From contig NZ_CP128362.1 in assembly GCF_034274695.1 (NCBI RefSeq), positions 6,760,501 through 6,824,500 of the forward strand: 64,000 bases of DNA, in the 5' to 3' direction. Below are positions 7,637 to 15,482 of the stretch, piece by piece. Numbering within the stretch: the stretch's first letter is position 1; each line of letters opens with the position of its first letter. Made by a program: the position numbers and the translations under genes. This DNA is from Chitinophaga sp. LS1. GTDB lineage: Bacteria; Bacteroidota; Bacteroidia; Chitinophagales; Chitinophagaceae. The notes under the pieces are model-generated. The model saw nothing but the letters and a program-made list of their open reading frames with translations, searched no databases and was not told the DNA's origin.

Positions 7637-8938
7637 TTATAGTTGGGCATTGGTGCCGGTGGTTTGGGCAGATATGCCAGTGATCTGGGCATTGGTACCA
7701 CTAATGATCCCTTTTACAGACCCTTTTAACCGGGCGCCAAGATACGCCGAATTTTTGGACCTGCTCGCCAGATGTGCAGGGGTCAGCGTCCATTCTTCCT
7801 CCGGATCAAAGATGGTGAGGTTAGCTACCGCACCTACAGCCAGACTGTGAGCAGGAAGGTTAAAGATCTTGCGTGGCTGAATGGCCAGCATATCGATCAG
7901 TTTTTCCAGCGGCACTTCCGGCAGGTATTGACGGAGTACGCCAAAGGCGCTTTCCAGGCCAATCATCCCATTCTTAGCATATTCAAATTCAAGGACTTTG
8001 GCGTCCCAGTCCTGTGGCAGGTGGTGGGTGGCAAAGCAGTCGATCAGACCATCTTTCACCGCTTGTTGCAGGGCTATTACATCATCCTTGCCGCGGAGGG
8101 GTGGATTGACCTTGAGGTTGGAATCGTAAGATTCCAGTTGATTGTCAGTGAGTGACAGGTGGTATGGAGTAACGGAGCAGGTCACTTTTATGCCTTTCTT
8201 CTTTGCTTCGGATATGAGCTGGATAGATTTGGCGGTACTTACCCCGGTAAAGTGAATTTTGGAATCGGTGTATGCTGCCAGTTCCAGGTCCCGCTGAATG
8301 ATCAGTTCTTCAGCGATGGCAGGTTTTCCGGGCATACCCAGCTGTGTGCTGTAGATGCCTTCGTTCATGAGGCCGTGCGCAGAGATACTCAGGTCATCAG
8401 GCAGTTGTATAATAGTGCCGTCGACGGCCTTTACGTATTGGAGGGCTTTGAGCATGATGCCTGGGCTCTGGATAGGTTTCAGGCCATCCGAGAAAGCCAC
8501 AGCGCCAGCTTCGCGCATTTCGTACATCTCTGCCAGTGAAGTGCCTTCGATGTTTTTGGTAACAGCGCCTATGGGGAGCACCTGAACACCGGTGTGGCGG
8601 GTACGGCTGATGACGTACTCGATTTGCGGCTTGGTGTGCAGCGCGGGTTGGGTATTGGGTACGATGAGTACAGTGGTATACCCACCTTTTGCAGCAGCGG
8701 CGGCGCCACTTTGAAGGTCTTCTTTGTATTCCTGACCGGGATCAGAAAAGTGAGCGAATACATCGGTCCATCCTGGAGACACGGAGAGGTTTTTACCTTC
8801 TACGATCCGGGCATTGGGCGCAGAGATGTTGTTTCCAATCTGGCTGATGATGCCATTTTCGATTAAAATGTCCTGTTGCTGGCCATGGTTGGGAGCACCT
8901 GGAGCTGTGATCTGTACGTTTTTGAGTAATATATGCAT
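7637..8938 (-). CDS. Dihydroorotase-like protein with degenerate metal site
   Basis: Amidohydrolase-fold protein of 433 residues aligned in order with type I dihydroorotases: PGWTDVFAHFSDPGQEYKED, FSDGLKPIQSP, the GMPGKPAIAEELIIQRD region, KVNPPLRGKDD and GMIGLESAFG. The metal ligands are mostly absent: the HxH motif is F61-A-H63, the HxED-type motif is QLPDD (178-182), the HxxHxS motif is HFTGVS (229-234, second His replaced by Gly) and the catalytic TDHAPH is THHLPQ (304-309, Asp replaced by His). Asp151 in FSDG remains. Known inactive homologues (the PyrC' type) act as structural partners of aspartate transcarbamoylase; this could be one. A separate active dihydroorotase would be needed elsewhere. 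The extreme C-terminus is a three-fold 7-residue repeat. Confidence 0.88.
   Translation of the reverse strand: MHILLKNVQITAPGAPNHGQQQDILIENGIISQIGNNISAPNARIVEGKNLSVSPGWTDVFAHFSDPGQEYKEDLQSGAAAAAKGGYTTVLIVPNTQPALHTKPQIEYVISRTRHTGVQVLPIGAVTKNIEGTSLAEMYEMREAGAVAFSDGLKPIQSPGIMLKALQYVKAVDGTIIQLPDDLSISAHGLMNEGIYSTQLGMPGKPAIAEELIIQRDLELAAYTDSKIHFTGVSTAKSIQLISEAKKKGIKVTCSVTPYHLSLTDNQLESYDSNLKVNPPLRGKDDVIALQQAVKDGLIDCFATHHLPQDWDAKVLEFEYAKNGMIGLESAFGVLRQYLPEVPLEKLIDMLAIQPRKIFNLPAHSLAVGAVANLTIFDPEEEWTLTPAHLASRSKNSAYLGARLKGSVKGIISGTNAQITGISAQTTGTNAQL
7640..7702 (-). repeat. Three 21-bp tandem repeats at the 3' end of the dihydroorotase-like gene
   Basis: The last 21 codons encode SGTNAQI, TGISAQT and TGTNAQL in tandem, visible in DNA as three 21-bp units starting with variants of agttgggcattggtgccggt on the plus strand. 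The units are in frame and end just before the stop codon. They extend past the normal end of the amidohydrolase fold, so the tail has probably grown by slippage. Confidence 0.75.
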
Positions 8939-8979
8939 GCTATACTAACTGAGTCTAAACCGTTCTGAAATACCGGGGA

Positions 8980-8987
8980 CAAAAGTA
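8980..8987 (-). promoter_or_regulatory. Putative -7 promoter element of the dihydroorotase-like/glycan block
   Basis: On the minus strand the bases read TACTTTTG, a match to the Bacteroidota -7 consensus TAnnTTTG, 42 bases before the start codon at 8938. No clear -33 TTTG is seen at the usual spacing, so this is a candidate only. Confidence 0.35.
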
Positions 8988-9260
8988 ATAGAATTTCGGG
9001 GTAAGGAGTGCAGGCGGGGATAAAAAAGGCTATTGGGGTGTGGGATGCACCTTTCAAGGTGTTGCATCCTGCTAAGTCCCCTCCTACTGTGGGAGAAAGT
9101 TGTTTTCAAGCTGTATAGGCAGGCAGGGGCCAGGCTTCAGGGCATAGATTCCTGGAATCGGCTATGGCCGGATGGTGGTATAAATACCCATTTACGCTTA
9201 GAAGAGCGTTTTTCATGTGATAAGTAATATGGAGGCTGACAATGCTGTGAAACCAGTTAT

Positions 9261-9410
9261 TGAGTGAGGTCACAGTGGTGATATCCATCACTATTGCGAT
9301 AATGAGTGGTAAGATTGAGTAAGGTCACGCAGGTGATATCCATCACTATTGCGATAATTCATAGTAAGATTGAGTAAGGGTCACGCTGGTGATATCCATC
9401 ATCATTAATA
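9261..9410. repeat. 55-bp tandem repeat, about 2.7 copies
   Basis: Copies begin at 9261, 9316 and 9371, each with tgagt followed by aggt or agggt and then a conserved ggtgatatccatcac core; the first two are identical at about 46 of 55 positions and the third is cut short after about 40 bases. The core GTGAT-ATCC-ATCAC is itself a short inverted repeat. The repeat fills the otherwise gene-free stretch 8939-9430 between the glycan block and the stress cluster; I see no convincing gene in that stretch. Confidence 0.85.
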
Positions 9411-9430
9411 ACCCGATATACAATACCTGA

Positions 9431-9811
9431 TCAATGGGCAAAGAAATATTTTTTAACAAAAGCATGCTGCTGATTTTCTGTCATCCTATCAGCTTGCATG
9501 GTTTCGATCTTTTTATTATCAAAATGATGATCTGTTTTCAACACATTTACCAGCTCAGTTTTAGCCTCAGTAGGGCCAAAAATTAACACCTCATCATAGC
9601 TTTCTATGACAGCAGCTATCTCTTTATAATAAGCAGATTCTTCATGCTGCTCTTTATGGTGCATTGCTTTTTCACCTTTATGCAAAGTCTCCTTCTTTTC
9701 CTCGTGGGTAAATTTTGAATTGATAGTTTTAATTTTCATTTCGCTACCTATCATTTCCATCAGGTTGGCACTTGCATGATCCATCCAGATACCTATATAT
9801 TTTTTTTCCAT
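9431..9811 (-). CDS. eRF1 domain 3-like (baeRF-type) small protein
   Basis: Soluble protein of 126 residues. The C-terminal half (YKEIAAVIESYDEVLIFGPT, then EAKTELVNVL, and finally IETMQADRMTENQQHAFV) matches the pattern of bacterial proteins related to eRF1 domain 3, often labelled translational machinery or host-attachment protein; such proteins are proposed to act on ribosomes. The N-terminal half (MEKKYIGIWMDHASANLMEM) is followed by a His/Lys/Glu-rich linker. No catalytic residue is assigned. It is the last gene of the stress cluster and overlaps the upstream 74-residue gene by 19 bases. The family call is by motif memory and is moderately certain. Confidence 0.6.
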   Translation of the reverse strand: MEKKYIGIWMDHASANLMEMIGSEMKIKTINSKFTHEEKKETLHKGEKAMHHKEQHEESAYYKEIAAVIESYDEVLIFGPTEAKTELVNVLKTDHHFDNKKIETMQADRMTENQQHAFVKKYFFAH

Positions 9812-10017
9812 AACTTTTCTACTTTTGAATAATTTGAAACAAATTCGTTTAGCAATGTATTGTAGTCGTCTAAATTGCCAACGGTGATAACCGGCTTCGC
9901 TACATTTGGAATTGTAACAGGCATCTCAATAATGTATTTAGATAATTCCGGAAAATCCTGGTGAATACCCATTGTGGTATTCATAATGGCATTATTAATT
10001 TCATTTTCTGTTTTCAT
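9793..10017 (-). CDS. Small hypothetical protein (74 aa)
   Basis: A 74-residue protein with no recognised motif, no signal peptide and a mixed hydrophobic/acidic composition (PELSKYIIEMPVTIPNVAKP, then DDYNTLLNEFVSNYSKVEKL). It starts with ATG and its last 19 bases overlap the start of the eRF1-like gene, which suggests coupled translation and a common role. The sequence looks coding and fits operon spacing; function unknown. Confidence 0.65.
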   Translation of the reverse strand: MKTENEINNAIMNTTMGIHQDFPELSKYIIEMPVTIPNVAKPVITVGNLDDYNTLLNEFVSNYSKVEKLWKKNI

Positions 10018-10120
10018 ATTTTTATCATTTATTTAAGTAAAACCCCTTCAGGAAATTATAATTTAGAAAGCGATCTTTTTTTGTAATTTAAACTGTGGAA
10101 TAACAGGTTTTCAAAAATAT

Positions 10121-10882
10121 TTATTGTGCACACATTCCACCATCAATTACCTGTGTAGTACCAGTAATAAACTGACTGTCATCGCTGGCAAGAAACAATA
10201 CCAACTTTGCAATTTCGATGGGCTCAGCATAACGACCCAATGGGATAGCAGCCTCAAATTTCTTCTTTATTTCTTCGCCATGACCGGAGGATGCACCTTC
10301 TTCTATCGAACGCATCATCCGGTTGTTTACCGGCGACGGATGAATAGAATTAACCCTGATATGCAGGGGCGCCGCTTCAATAGCTGTTGTTCTCATAATA
10401 CCGACAACAGCATGTTTACTGGTTACATAGGCACTTAAACCAGCAAAGCCCAATAGCCCTGCTACTGATGACGTCAGGATAATGCTTCCGCCTGTATTCA
10501 TTTGGGGTAAGGCATATTTATTGCCCAGCCATATTCCTTTTACATTTACGGCAATTACTTTGTCAAAAATAGCTTCAGGATAATCTGTAATGGGTTTCAC
10601 CACACCTTCAATACCGGCGTTGTTAAAAAAAACGTCAATCTTTCCAAATACACTTACCGCTTCATTGATGTAACGTTCCACATCAACTGCCTTTGACACA
10701 TCAGCAGTACAATATTTCACCTGGTCACTGTTTAATTCCTCCACACAATTTTTCAATGCGTCTTCCGAAAGGTCAACCAGCAATACTTTTGCGCCTTCTT
10801 CTAATAACAATTTTGCCGTTACTTTCCCTATACTGCCTGCGCCACCGGTTATAACTGCAACTTTATTTTCTAACTTTTTCAT
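10121..10882 (-). CDS. SDR family NAD(P)-dependent oxidoreductase
   Basis: Classical short-chain dehydrogenase/reductase of 253 residues. The cofactor-binding TGGAGSIG motif is at 12-19 and NNAG at about 87-90; the catalytic Ser is in TSSV (about 138), with Tyr152 and Lys156 in YVTSK. The acidic residue after strand 2 (LLVDLSE) favours NAD over NADP. The C-terminus (FITGTTQVIDGGMCAQ) is normal. The substrate cannot be deduced. It lies in a cluster with BON-domain and other stress-type genes, about 100 bases upstream of the small-gene pair. Confidence 0.9.
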   Translation of the reverse strand: MKKLENKVAVITGGAGSIGKVTAKLLLEEGAKVLLVDLSEDALKNCVEELNSDQVKYCTADVSKAVDVERYINEAVSVFGKIDVFFNNAGIEGVVKPITDYPEAIFDKVIAVNVKGIWLGNKYALPQMNTGGSIILTSSVAGLLGFAGLSAYVTSKHAVVGIMRTTAIEAAPLHIRVNSIHPSPVNNRMMRSIEEGASSGHGEEIKKKFEAAIPLGRYAEPIEIAKLVLFLASDDSQFITGTTQVIDGGMCAQ

Positions 10883-11126
10883 ATTGTTTTGTGTTTCTAA
10901 TATCTGTTATATCAATTCCTGTTCATTCAATCTCAAAATGATCCATTGACAGGTAGCAGCAGTACAACATTTTGAAACCGTTGAGGAAATTAATAGCATT
11001 TCATACTACTTACCTGTATATTTTTTAAATCAAGATACTACACGGCTTGCAGAAGTAGATACTTTGAATTTGCGTTGAACATGGAATAAATGGAATTTAA
11101 AAGGTGGTATATTTTTCCACAATGAA

Positions 11127-11157
11127 TAAAAACGGTGGAAAATAACGCTTCCACCGT
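11127..11157 (-). terminator. Intrinsic terminator after the first BON gene
   Basis: A 9-bp perfect stem, ACGGTGGAA (11132-11140) against TTCCACCGT (11149-11157), with an 8-base loop; on the minus strand it is followed by a run of T. It sits directly after the stop codon of the BON gene at 11169 and would end its transcript. The remaining bases up to 10883 hold no recognisable gene. Confidence 0.8.
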
Positions 11158-11168
11158 ATTAATATTTT

Positions 11169-11840
11169 TTAGTCGACAAGCATAAATTCATAGTCAACAA
11201 CTAATTCATTTTTTACGTCCAGGATACCAGGTGTTTTCCAGGCGATACGGCCTGCTTCATCTCTCTGGTACCAGGAATTGACCGTTCCAGTTAATGTAAC
11301 AGTTGTTCCAGATACAGATACGTTAATATCATTATCCTTTACGGACCAGTTTCTGGCAATGGCATCTTCAACTTTCTTCTTTTCAATCACATCGTGGCTT
11401 TCCAGTTTGATTTGAATGTTGTTGGTTACACCTTTCACACCAGTTAGATAACTGACAGCATTTTGTGCTGCTTCTCTCTGGTAATGCCATGGTAATTCAC
11501 CTTCTAATGTAACCCACCCCTCTTCTACTTTTACCATTACCTTGTCTTTAGGAATTGCCCAGTTATGTTTCAATGCAACCAGGACTTCACTGGCTACTTC
11601 ACTATCTGTTTTAATCCATGAGTTTGGAAATTTAACAGCGATTTTTTCAACCAGCGCTTTTACCCCGATTACTTTTTTGGCAGCATTTTCGGCTTCCAAT
11701 TTCTTAGCGTAGCTATCTACTGTTCCTGTTAAAGAAACAATACCGTCTTTGGCTGTAACACCAATTTCTGCTACATTCAATAATGGCTCCCATTTGATGG
11801 CATTTTGAACATCTCTTTGTAATTCTGCATTATTTTTCAT
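11169..11840 (-). CDS. Triple BON-domain protein
   Basis: Protein of 223 residues made of three successive BON domains, each with the pattern GxVxLxGxVxSxxxKxxAxxAAxxVxGV: residues about 1-75, 78-145 and 150-223. BON domains bind lipids or membranes; proteins of this type are linked to envelope and osmotic stress (OsmY-like). Unlike OsmY there is no signal peptide. The open frame extends to 11885, but the Met at 11840 (MKNNAELQRDV) matches exactly the start of the paralogue at 14307, so I start there. It is a close paralogue of the BON protein at 13630-14307. Confidence 0.9.
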   Translation of the reverse strand: MKNNAELQRDVQNAIKWEPLLNVAEIGVTAKDGIVSLTGTVDSYAKKLEAENAAKKVIGVKALVEKIAVKFPNSWIKTDSEVASEVLVALKHNWAIPKDKVMVKVEEGWVTLEGELPWHYQREAAQNAVSYLTGVKGVTNNIQIKLESHDVIEKKKVEDAIARNWSVKDNDINVSVSGTTVTLTGTVNSWYQRDEAGRIAWKTPGILDVKNELVVDYEFMLVD

Positions 11841-11930
11841 TTCGGAATAATTATGGATTGCAGCGAAAATGTTGCAACACCACAAAGGTGAAGATTTGGG
11901 TACTTTAAACTGTTATACAGTTATTAAAAT

Positions 11931-11960
11931 AAGTTGCATGATTCACACATTATTTTGAAT
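11931..11960. promoter_or_regulatory. Motif shared upstream of both BON genes (copy 1)
   Basis: The bases AGTTGCATGATTCACACATT lie about 90-110 bases upstream of the BON start at 11840. Nearly the same string, AGTTGTATTATTCACACATT, occurs at 14488-14507 upstream of the paralogous BON gene (18 of 20 identical). Conservation outside coding DNA beside paralogues suggests a regulator site or promoter part, or simply duplicated upstream DNA. Confidence 0.45.
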
Positions 11961-12043
11961 TTCATGCCGCTTAAAATAGTATTGCAGAATTCTGTAGTGG
12001 AGACGTGTTGGCGGATCTGAATGAACAACACATCAAAGAAAAT

Positions 12044-12427
12044 TTATATTTTCCTTCCATTCTCCATACATTCAATTTCTGTTTTCTCCTTTTTAATGTT
12101 CTGACGAATAAAACTAAACAGGCTCATGTAAAAATTAGCTACCCAGACCAATGAAAACCCCGCAATCAAATATCCACGCCAGTCATCCATCAGTAATTTA
12201 TAACCTGTTAAAAGAAGGATTGCTATAGCTATATAATGGCTAAAGCAATATTCACAGGTAAACAGATAAAAAAGCTTTCGCACTAATAAAGTTCTGGCTG
12301 TTTTACTTTTTTTACTGCAATAGTCTCTTGGTTCCCTGAATACCTCTTCATGTGTAACTGTCCATGCTATGCAGGCAACGGGTATTGCCAACAAAAAAAG
12401 CCATGCTGTTTGCAAAAAAATAGTCAT
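12044..12427 (-). CDS. Small membrane protein with a CxxC motif
   Basis: Protein of 127 residues with three hydrophobic segments: an N-terminal one (LQTAWLFLLAIPVACIAWTV), a central one after the LFTCEYCFSHYIAIAILLL stretch, and a third (GYLIAGFSLVWVANFYMSLF). The TCEYCFSHY motif puts two cysteines at the membrane edge and could bind metal or be redox active, but I do not recognise the family with certainty. It ends with a charged tail. It lies between the DUF6629 gene and the BON gene, same strand, in the stress cluster. Confidence 0.65.
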   Translation of the reverse strand: MTIFLQTAWLFLLAIPVACIAWTVTHEEVFREPRDYCSKKSKTARTLLVRKLFYLFTCEYCFSHYIAIAILLLTGYKLLMDDWRGYLIAGFSLVWVANFYMSLFSFIRQNIKKEKTEIECMENGRKI

Positions 12428-12569
12428 ACCAGTGTTGGTTTCTTTTGATAAATAAGATGATCAGTATATTTTCTCCCCTATTTTTACCAGCGTAAATGCG
12501 ATAATGATAAAGCAATCGAAAAAAAGTGGGAACAAACATTACCTTGATCTGCTACCTTCCAAAAGTGTA

Positions 12570-13283
12570 TTATTTCTTATTTTTCAATTTCTGCACTTTA
12601 AAAACAGGCATCGGTGCTGCGTACAAGGATTTGCCGGCCGTATAATTCCTATCCATTTCTGTCATAATTGCATATACTGCTATGCTGATGATAGATGCAA
12701 AAAAGCACCAGACAGAAAGTATATAGTGTTCATAAAACATTGCAGAAATAATATATGAAATCAAAATCGCCAAACCCAGCATCCATATTCTTTTAATGGG
12801 TGAAAAGAAAGGAGAAACAACGGTGGCAAGTGCATATAATACAATACCATATTTTCTGAGTGATGGAGGAAAATCTAATGTATATGCAATGTGGTACCCA
12901 ACAATATCAGCCTTAACCGGATATCTTATTAAACACCAGGCAAAATATACCCCTACTATTAATCCTGCAGCAACTAAGTAACGCCCCATCCGCTTTCGGC
13001 CGGCTTCTTCTTCCAGTAGTAATATGGCAACCGGCACCCAAATAGGCCAGACCACCTGTGCAAAAAAAAGGAAAATATAGGTGAAGGAAACCTGGGTTGC
13101 CAAATATGCCGGATTGGGTAAGGATAGCCATAGTACTCCTTCTGCTGATTGCTGTACCGCAAAAATAAGGGGTATGGCCGCAAACATAATCTGAGAGGAA
13201 TGTTTCACTTTTTTAAAAGTGGCCACTCCAATAATGGCAAGCACAACACCTGCGCTAAAACTTGCAGTGGCTGAAAAGCACAT
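12570..13283 (-). CDS. DUF6629 family membrane protein
   Basis: Integral membrane protein of 237 residues beginning MCFSATASFSAGVVLAIIGV, the hallmark opening of the DUF6629 family, followed by AVQQSAEGVLWLSLP. About seven hydrophobic helices cover most of the length and the C-terminus is basic (VFKVQKLKNKK). Function is unknown. It lies 142 bases upstream of the small CxxC membrane protein gene and about 100 bases downstream of the 51-residue gene. The assignment relies on the N-terminal signature. Confidence 0.8.
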   Translation of the reverse strand: MCFSATASFSAGVVLAIIGVATFKKVKHSSQIMFAAIPLIFAVQQSAEGVLWLSLPNPAYLATQVSFTYIFLFFAQVVWPIWVPVAILLLEEEAGRKRMGRYLVAAGLIVGVYFAWCLIRYPVKADIVGYHIAYTLDFPPSLRKYGIVLYALATVVSPFFSPIKRIWMLGLAILISYIISAMFYEHYILSVWCFFASIISIAVYAIMTEMDRNYTAGKSLYAAPMPVFKVQKLKNKK

Positions 13284-13381
13284 AGGATTTTTTTTTGCTG
13301 AATTAATTTAAACAACCAATTAGTTCATTAATATGCTACCCTTCAGCCCTCTCCGGAAAAGGATTGGTTGATGGCAGTTGG

Positions 13382-13537
13382 TTATGTTTTTTGTGTGTGC
13401 CTGACTGAAAAAGCTTTAATAGATTTATCAAGGTCTTTTTCAAGTGTATTGATCAGGCCTTTATTATTAGCAGTCAGGGTTTTCTTTACTGAAACAATCA
13501 GCTTTTCTTTCAATTCTTTAATCTCTTTCTTTTTCAT
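13382..13537 (-). CDS. Small charged hypothetical protein (51 aa)
   Basis: The open frame runs to 13633, but the upstream part does not look coding; the Met at 13537 starts a Lys-rich helical protein (MKKKEIKELKEKLIVSVKKT) of 51 residues. It is almost wholly helix-forming, with alternating basic and hydrophobic residues. It sits between the second BON gene and the DUF6629 gene on the same strand. No family recognised; plausible but short. Confidence 0.5.
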   Translation of the reverse strand: MKKKEIKELKEKLIVSVKKTLTANNKGLINTLEKDLDKSIKAFSVRHTQKT

Positions 13538-13629
13538 GATATATAATTTGATTTGAATATAGTATTCAACTTGTACTGTATTTAATGAATTAAAAAAACC
13601 GGTAAGCATTCTTCCCGTTCTTTTTAATG

Positions 13630-14307
13630 TCATTCATCCATTAATGAATAATTATAATAAACCACCAGTTCATTATCTACTGACCATACGCCAGGTGCAT
13701 TAAAGGTAATCCGTCCTGCTTCAGTTTTCTGGTACCAGGAATCCACAGTACCTGTCAATGTAGCCTTATGCCCAGATACCTTAACATTAATGTCATTTTC
13801 ATAAATTGACCAGTTACGTTTAAGTGCGCTTTCTATATCTGCTTTAACAATGGCTGCATTTAAATCAGATTTAATTTTGATATTGTTTGAAACCCCCGTT
13901 ACCCCTAACAGATTCTTTACAGCATCATTAGCAGCTGTTCTTTCATAATGCCATTGAAATTCTCCTTCCAATGTAACCCATCCTTTTTCTACTTTTACTT
14001 TCACATTGTCATTTGGCACACGCCAGTTCCATTTAAAAGCATTTAATATTTCGGAAGCAATCTCATTATCATCATTTGGAGCATAAGAGCTACTGAATTT
14101 AACCTCAATTTTTTCAACAACTGCCATAACACCAGCTACATTCTTTGCAGCATCTTCAGCTTCAGATTTTTTAGTATAATTATCTACCACACCGGTAAGT
14201 GTTACTACACCATCTTTTACGATTACGCCAATTTCTGTTGCGCTCAATAAAGGCTCCCATTTGATGGCATCCTGAACATCCTTCTGTAAGTCTGTGTTAT
14301 TTTTCAT
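13630..14307 (-). CDS. Triple BON-domain protein (paralogue)
   Basis: Protein of 225 residues with three BON domains and no signal peptide. It starts MKNNTDLQKDVQDAIKWEPL, almost the same as the paralogue at 11169-11840, and keeps the same domain order through to an acidic, Tyr-rich end (VVYYNYSLMDE). The pair probably arose by duplication within this cluster, with the small protein, DUF6629 and CxxC membrane genes between the copies. Role: likely envelope or osmotic stress protection through membrane association, by family knowledge only. Confidence 0.9.
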   Translation of the reverse strand: MKNNTDLQKDVQDAIKWEPLLSATEIGVIVKDGVVTLTGVVDNYTKKSEAEDAAKNVAGVMAVVEKIEVKFSSSYAPNDDNEIASEILNAFKWNWRVPNDNVKVKVEKGWVTLEGEFQWHYERTAANDAVKNLLGVTGVSNNIKIKSDLNAAIVKADIESALKRNWSIYENDINVKVSGHKATLTGTVDSWYQKTEAGRITFNAPGVWSVDNELVVYYNYSLMDE

Positions 14308-14663
14308 TTTATTAAAATTGAAATTGCAAATGAATCTTACAATTATGTAAGGTCAGTTTATATCGTACAGCACTCCTTTACTGTCATTATTCTCTCGTAT
14401 TCACGGCTGCAAGAGGAGTGACTTGGTTTATTATTAAGTAAAGGTCGGTCTATCCGGACTGGAAAGTATTACACAATAAAAAGAATGAGTTGTATTATTC
14501 ACACATTTGAATGACTGTGTTACGTATTATAAGTAACTTGGATTTTTTAAGCGTTAATAAAGGTTTGCCAGGGAACCGTTCTAACAGCGATTCTAAAATG
14601 GGTAGATCATAAAGTAAAAGGAATGGTAAAATTAATAAATATTTGAAACGATCAAACAACGTC
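14308..14663. other. Divergent intergenic region with second copy of the shared motif
   Basis: This 356-bp gap separates the minus-strand BON gene from the plus-strand lipid transporter operon and must hold promoters for both. It contains AGTTGTATTATTCACACATT at 14488-14507, the second copy of the motif seen at 11931, and a loose inverted pair CACTCCT/AGGAGTG near 14371-14425. No TAnnTTTG element was found. Confidence 0.4.
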
Positions 14664-15467
14664 ATGGAATCAGAAATACCTGTAACCTCCAAACCGGAAA
14701 AATTTTTACTATCCAAAAAAGCAGATTCATTCTTCAGGGATATCTATAACGTTTATATATTCATTTTACAGTATTTTAAGGAACTCTTTTCAGTACCATT
14801 TGAATGGAAGGAATTAATCAACCAATGTTACCAGGTTGGTTATAGATCATTACCCCTTATTTCTTTAACAGGTTTTATAACCGGTACTGTATTTACAAAG
14901 CAATCCCGCCCGTCCCTGTCAGAGTTTGGGGCTACCTCATGGCTTCCCTCATTAATATCAATTGCCATCATCCGTGCGCTTGCTCCTTTGGTTACGGCTT
15001 TGATTGCCGCAGGAAAAGTAGGTTCTAATATGGGAGCCGAATTGGGCTCCATGAAAGTAACCGAACAAATTGATGCAATGGAAGTATCAGGTACCAATCC
15101 ATTTAAGTATTTAGTTGTAACAAGAATCACAGCTATCACTTTAATGCTTCCTATATTGGTGATTTACACCGCCCTGATCGGGATGCTGGGTTCTTATCTA
15201 AACATTCATCAAAATGAGTTGACAAGTTTTCCTGCCTTTATCAGCAGCGCTTTTAAAACAATTTCATTTCTTGATATTTCCGCTTCCGTTTTCAAAGCAG
15301 TCTGTTATGGTTTTACTATTGGTGTAGCTGGCTGTTACCAGGGATATTATGCACAGAATGGAACCAAGGGCGTAGGAACTGCTGCAAATGTAGCAGTAGT
15401 GCTTTCGATGTTTATGATTTTTGTGGAAGAAATGGTAATTGTACAGGTTGTAAATGCATTTAGATAA
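14664..15467 (+). CDS. MlaE family ABC transporter permease
   Basis: Permease of a lipid-transport ABC system, 267 residues from the ATG at 14664 (the frame extends to a TTG at 14643, which I reject). Characteristic features are YRSLPLISLTGFITGTVF, the LAPLVTALIAAGKVGSNMGA stretch with the coupling region ELGSMKVTEQIDAMEVSGTN, and five or so hydrophobic helices. With the ATPase and MCE-domain protein that follow, it would move phospholipids between the inner and outer membranes (Mla pathway). The ATPase starts 15 bases downstream. No MlaC or MlaB gene is adjacent. Confidence 0.9.
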   Translation: MESEIPVTSKPEKFLLSKKADSFFRDIYNVYIFILQYFKELFSVPFEWKELINQCYQVGYRSLPLISLTGFITGTVFTKQSRPSLSEFGATSWLPSLISIAIIRALAPLVTALIAAGKVGSNMGAELGSMKVTEQIDAMEVSGTNPFKYLVVTRITAITLMLPILVIYTALIGMLGSYLNIHQNELTSFPAFISSAFKTISFLDISASVFKAVCYGFTIGVAGCYQGYYAQNGTKGVGTAANVAVVLSMFMIFVEEMVIVQVVNAFR

Positions 15468-15482
15468 AATGAATAGCGAGTT

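Noticed and set aside
9033..9291. Short open frames on both strands upstream of the 55-bp repeat
   Set aside because: They overlap each other, have no conserved features and irregular composition; treated as non-coding.
9261..9410. The 55-bp tandem repeat as a CRISPR array
   Set aside because: Units are directly adjacent without unique spacers, only 2.7 copies, and no cas genes are present.
10112..10119. TAnnTTTG-like element on the minus strand ahead of the 74-residue gene
   Set aside because: It matches the -7 consensus but lies 95 bases upstream in a very AT-rich stretch with no -33 element, so a chance match is likely.
12504..12758. 84-codon frame on the plus strand
   Set aside because: Mostly antisense to the DUF6629 gene, which has the characteristic MCFSATASF start.
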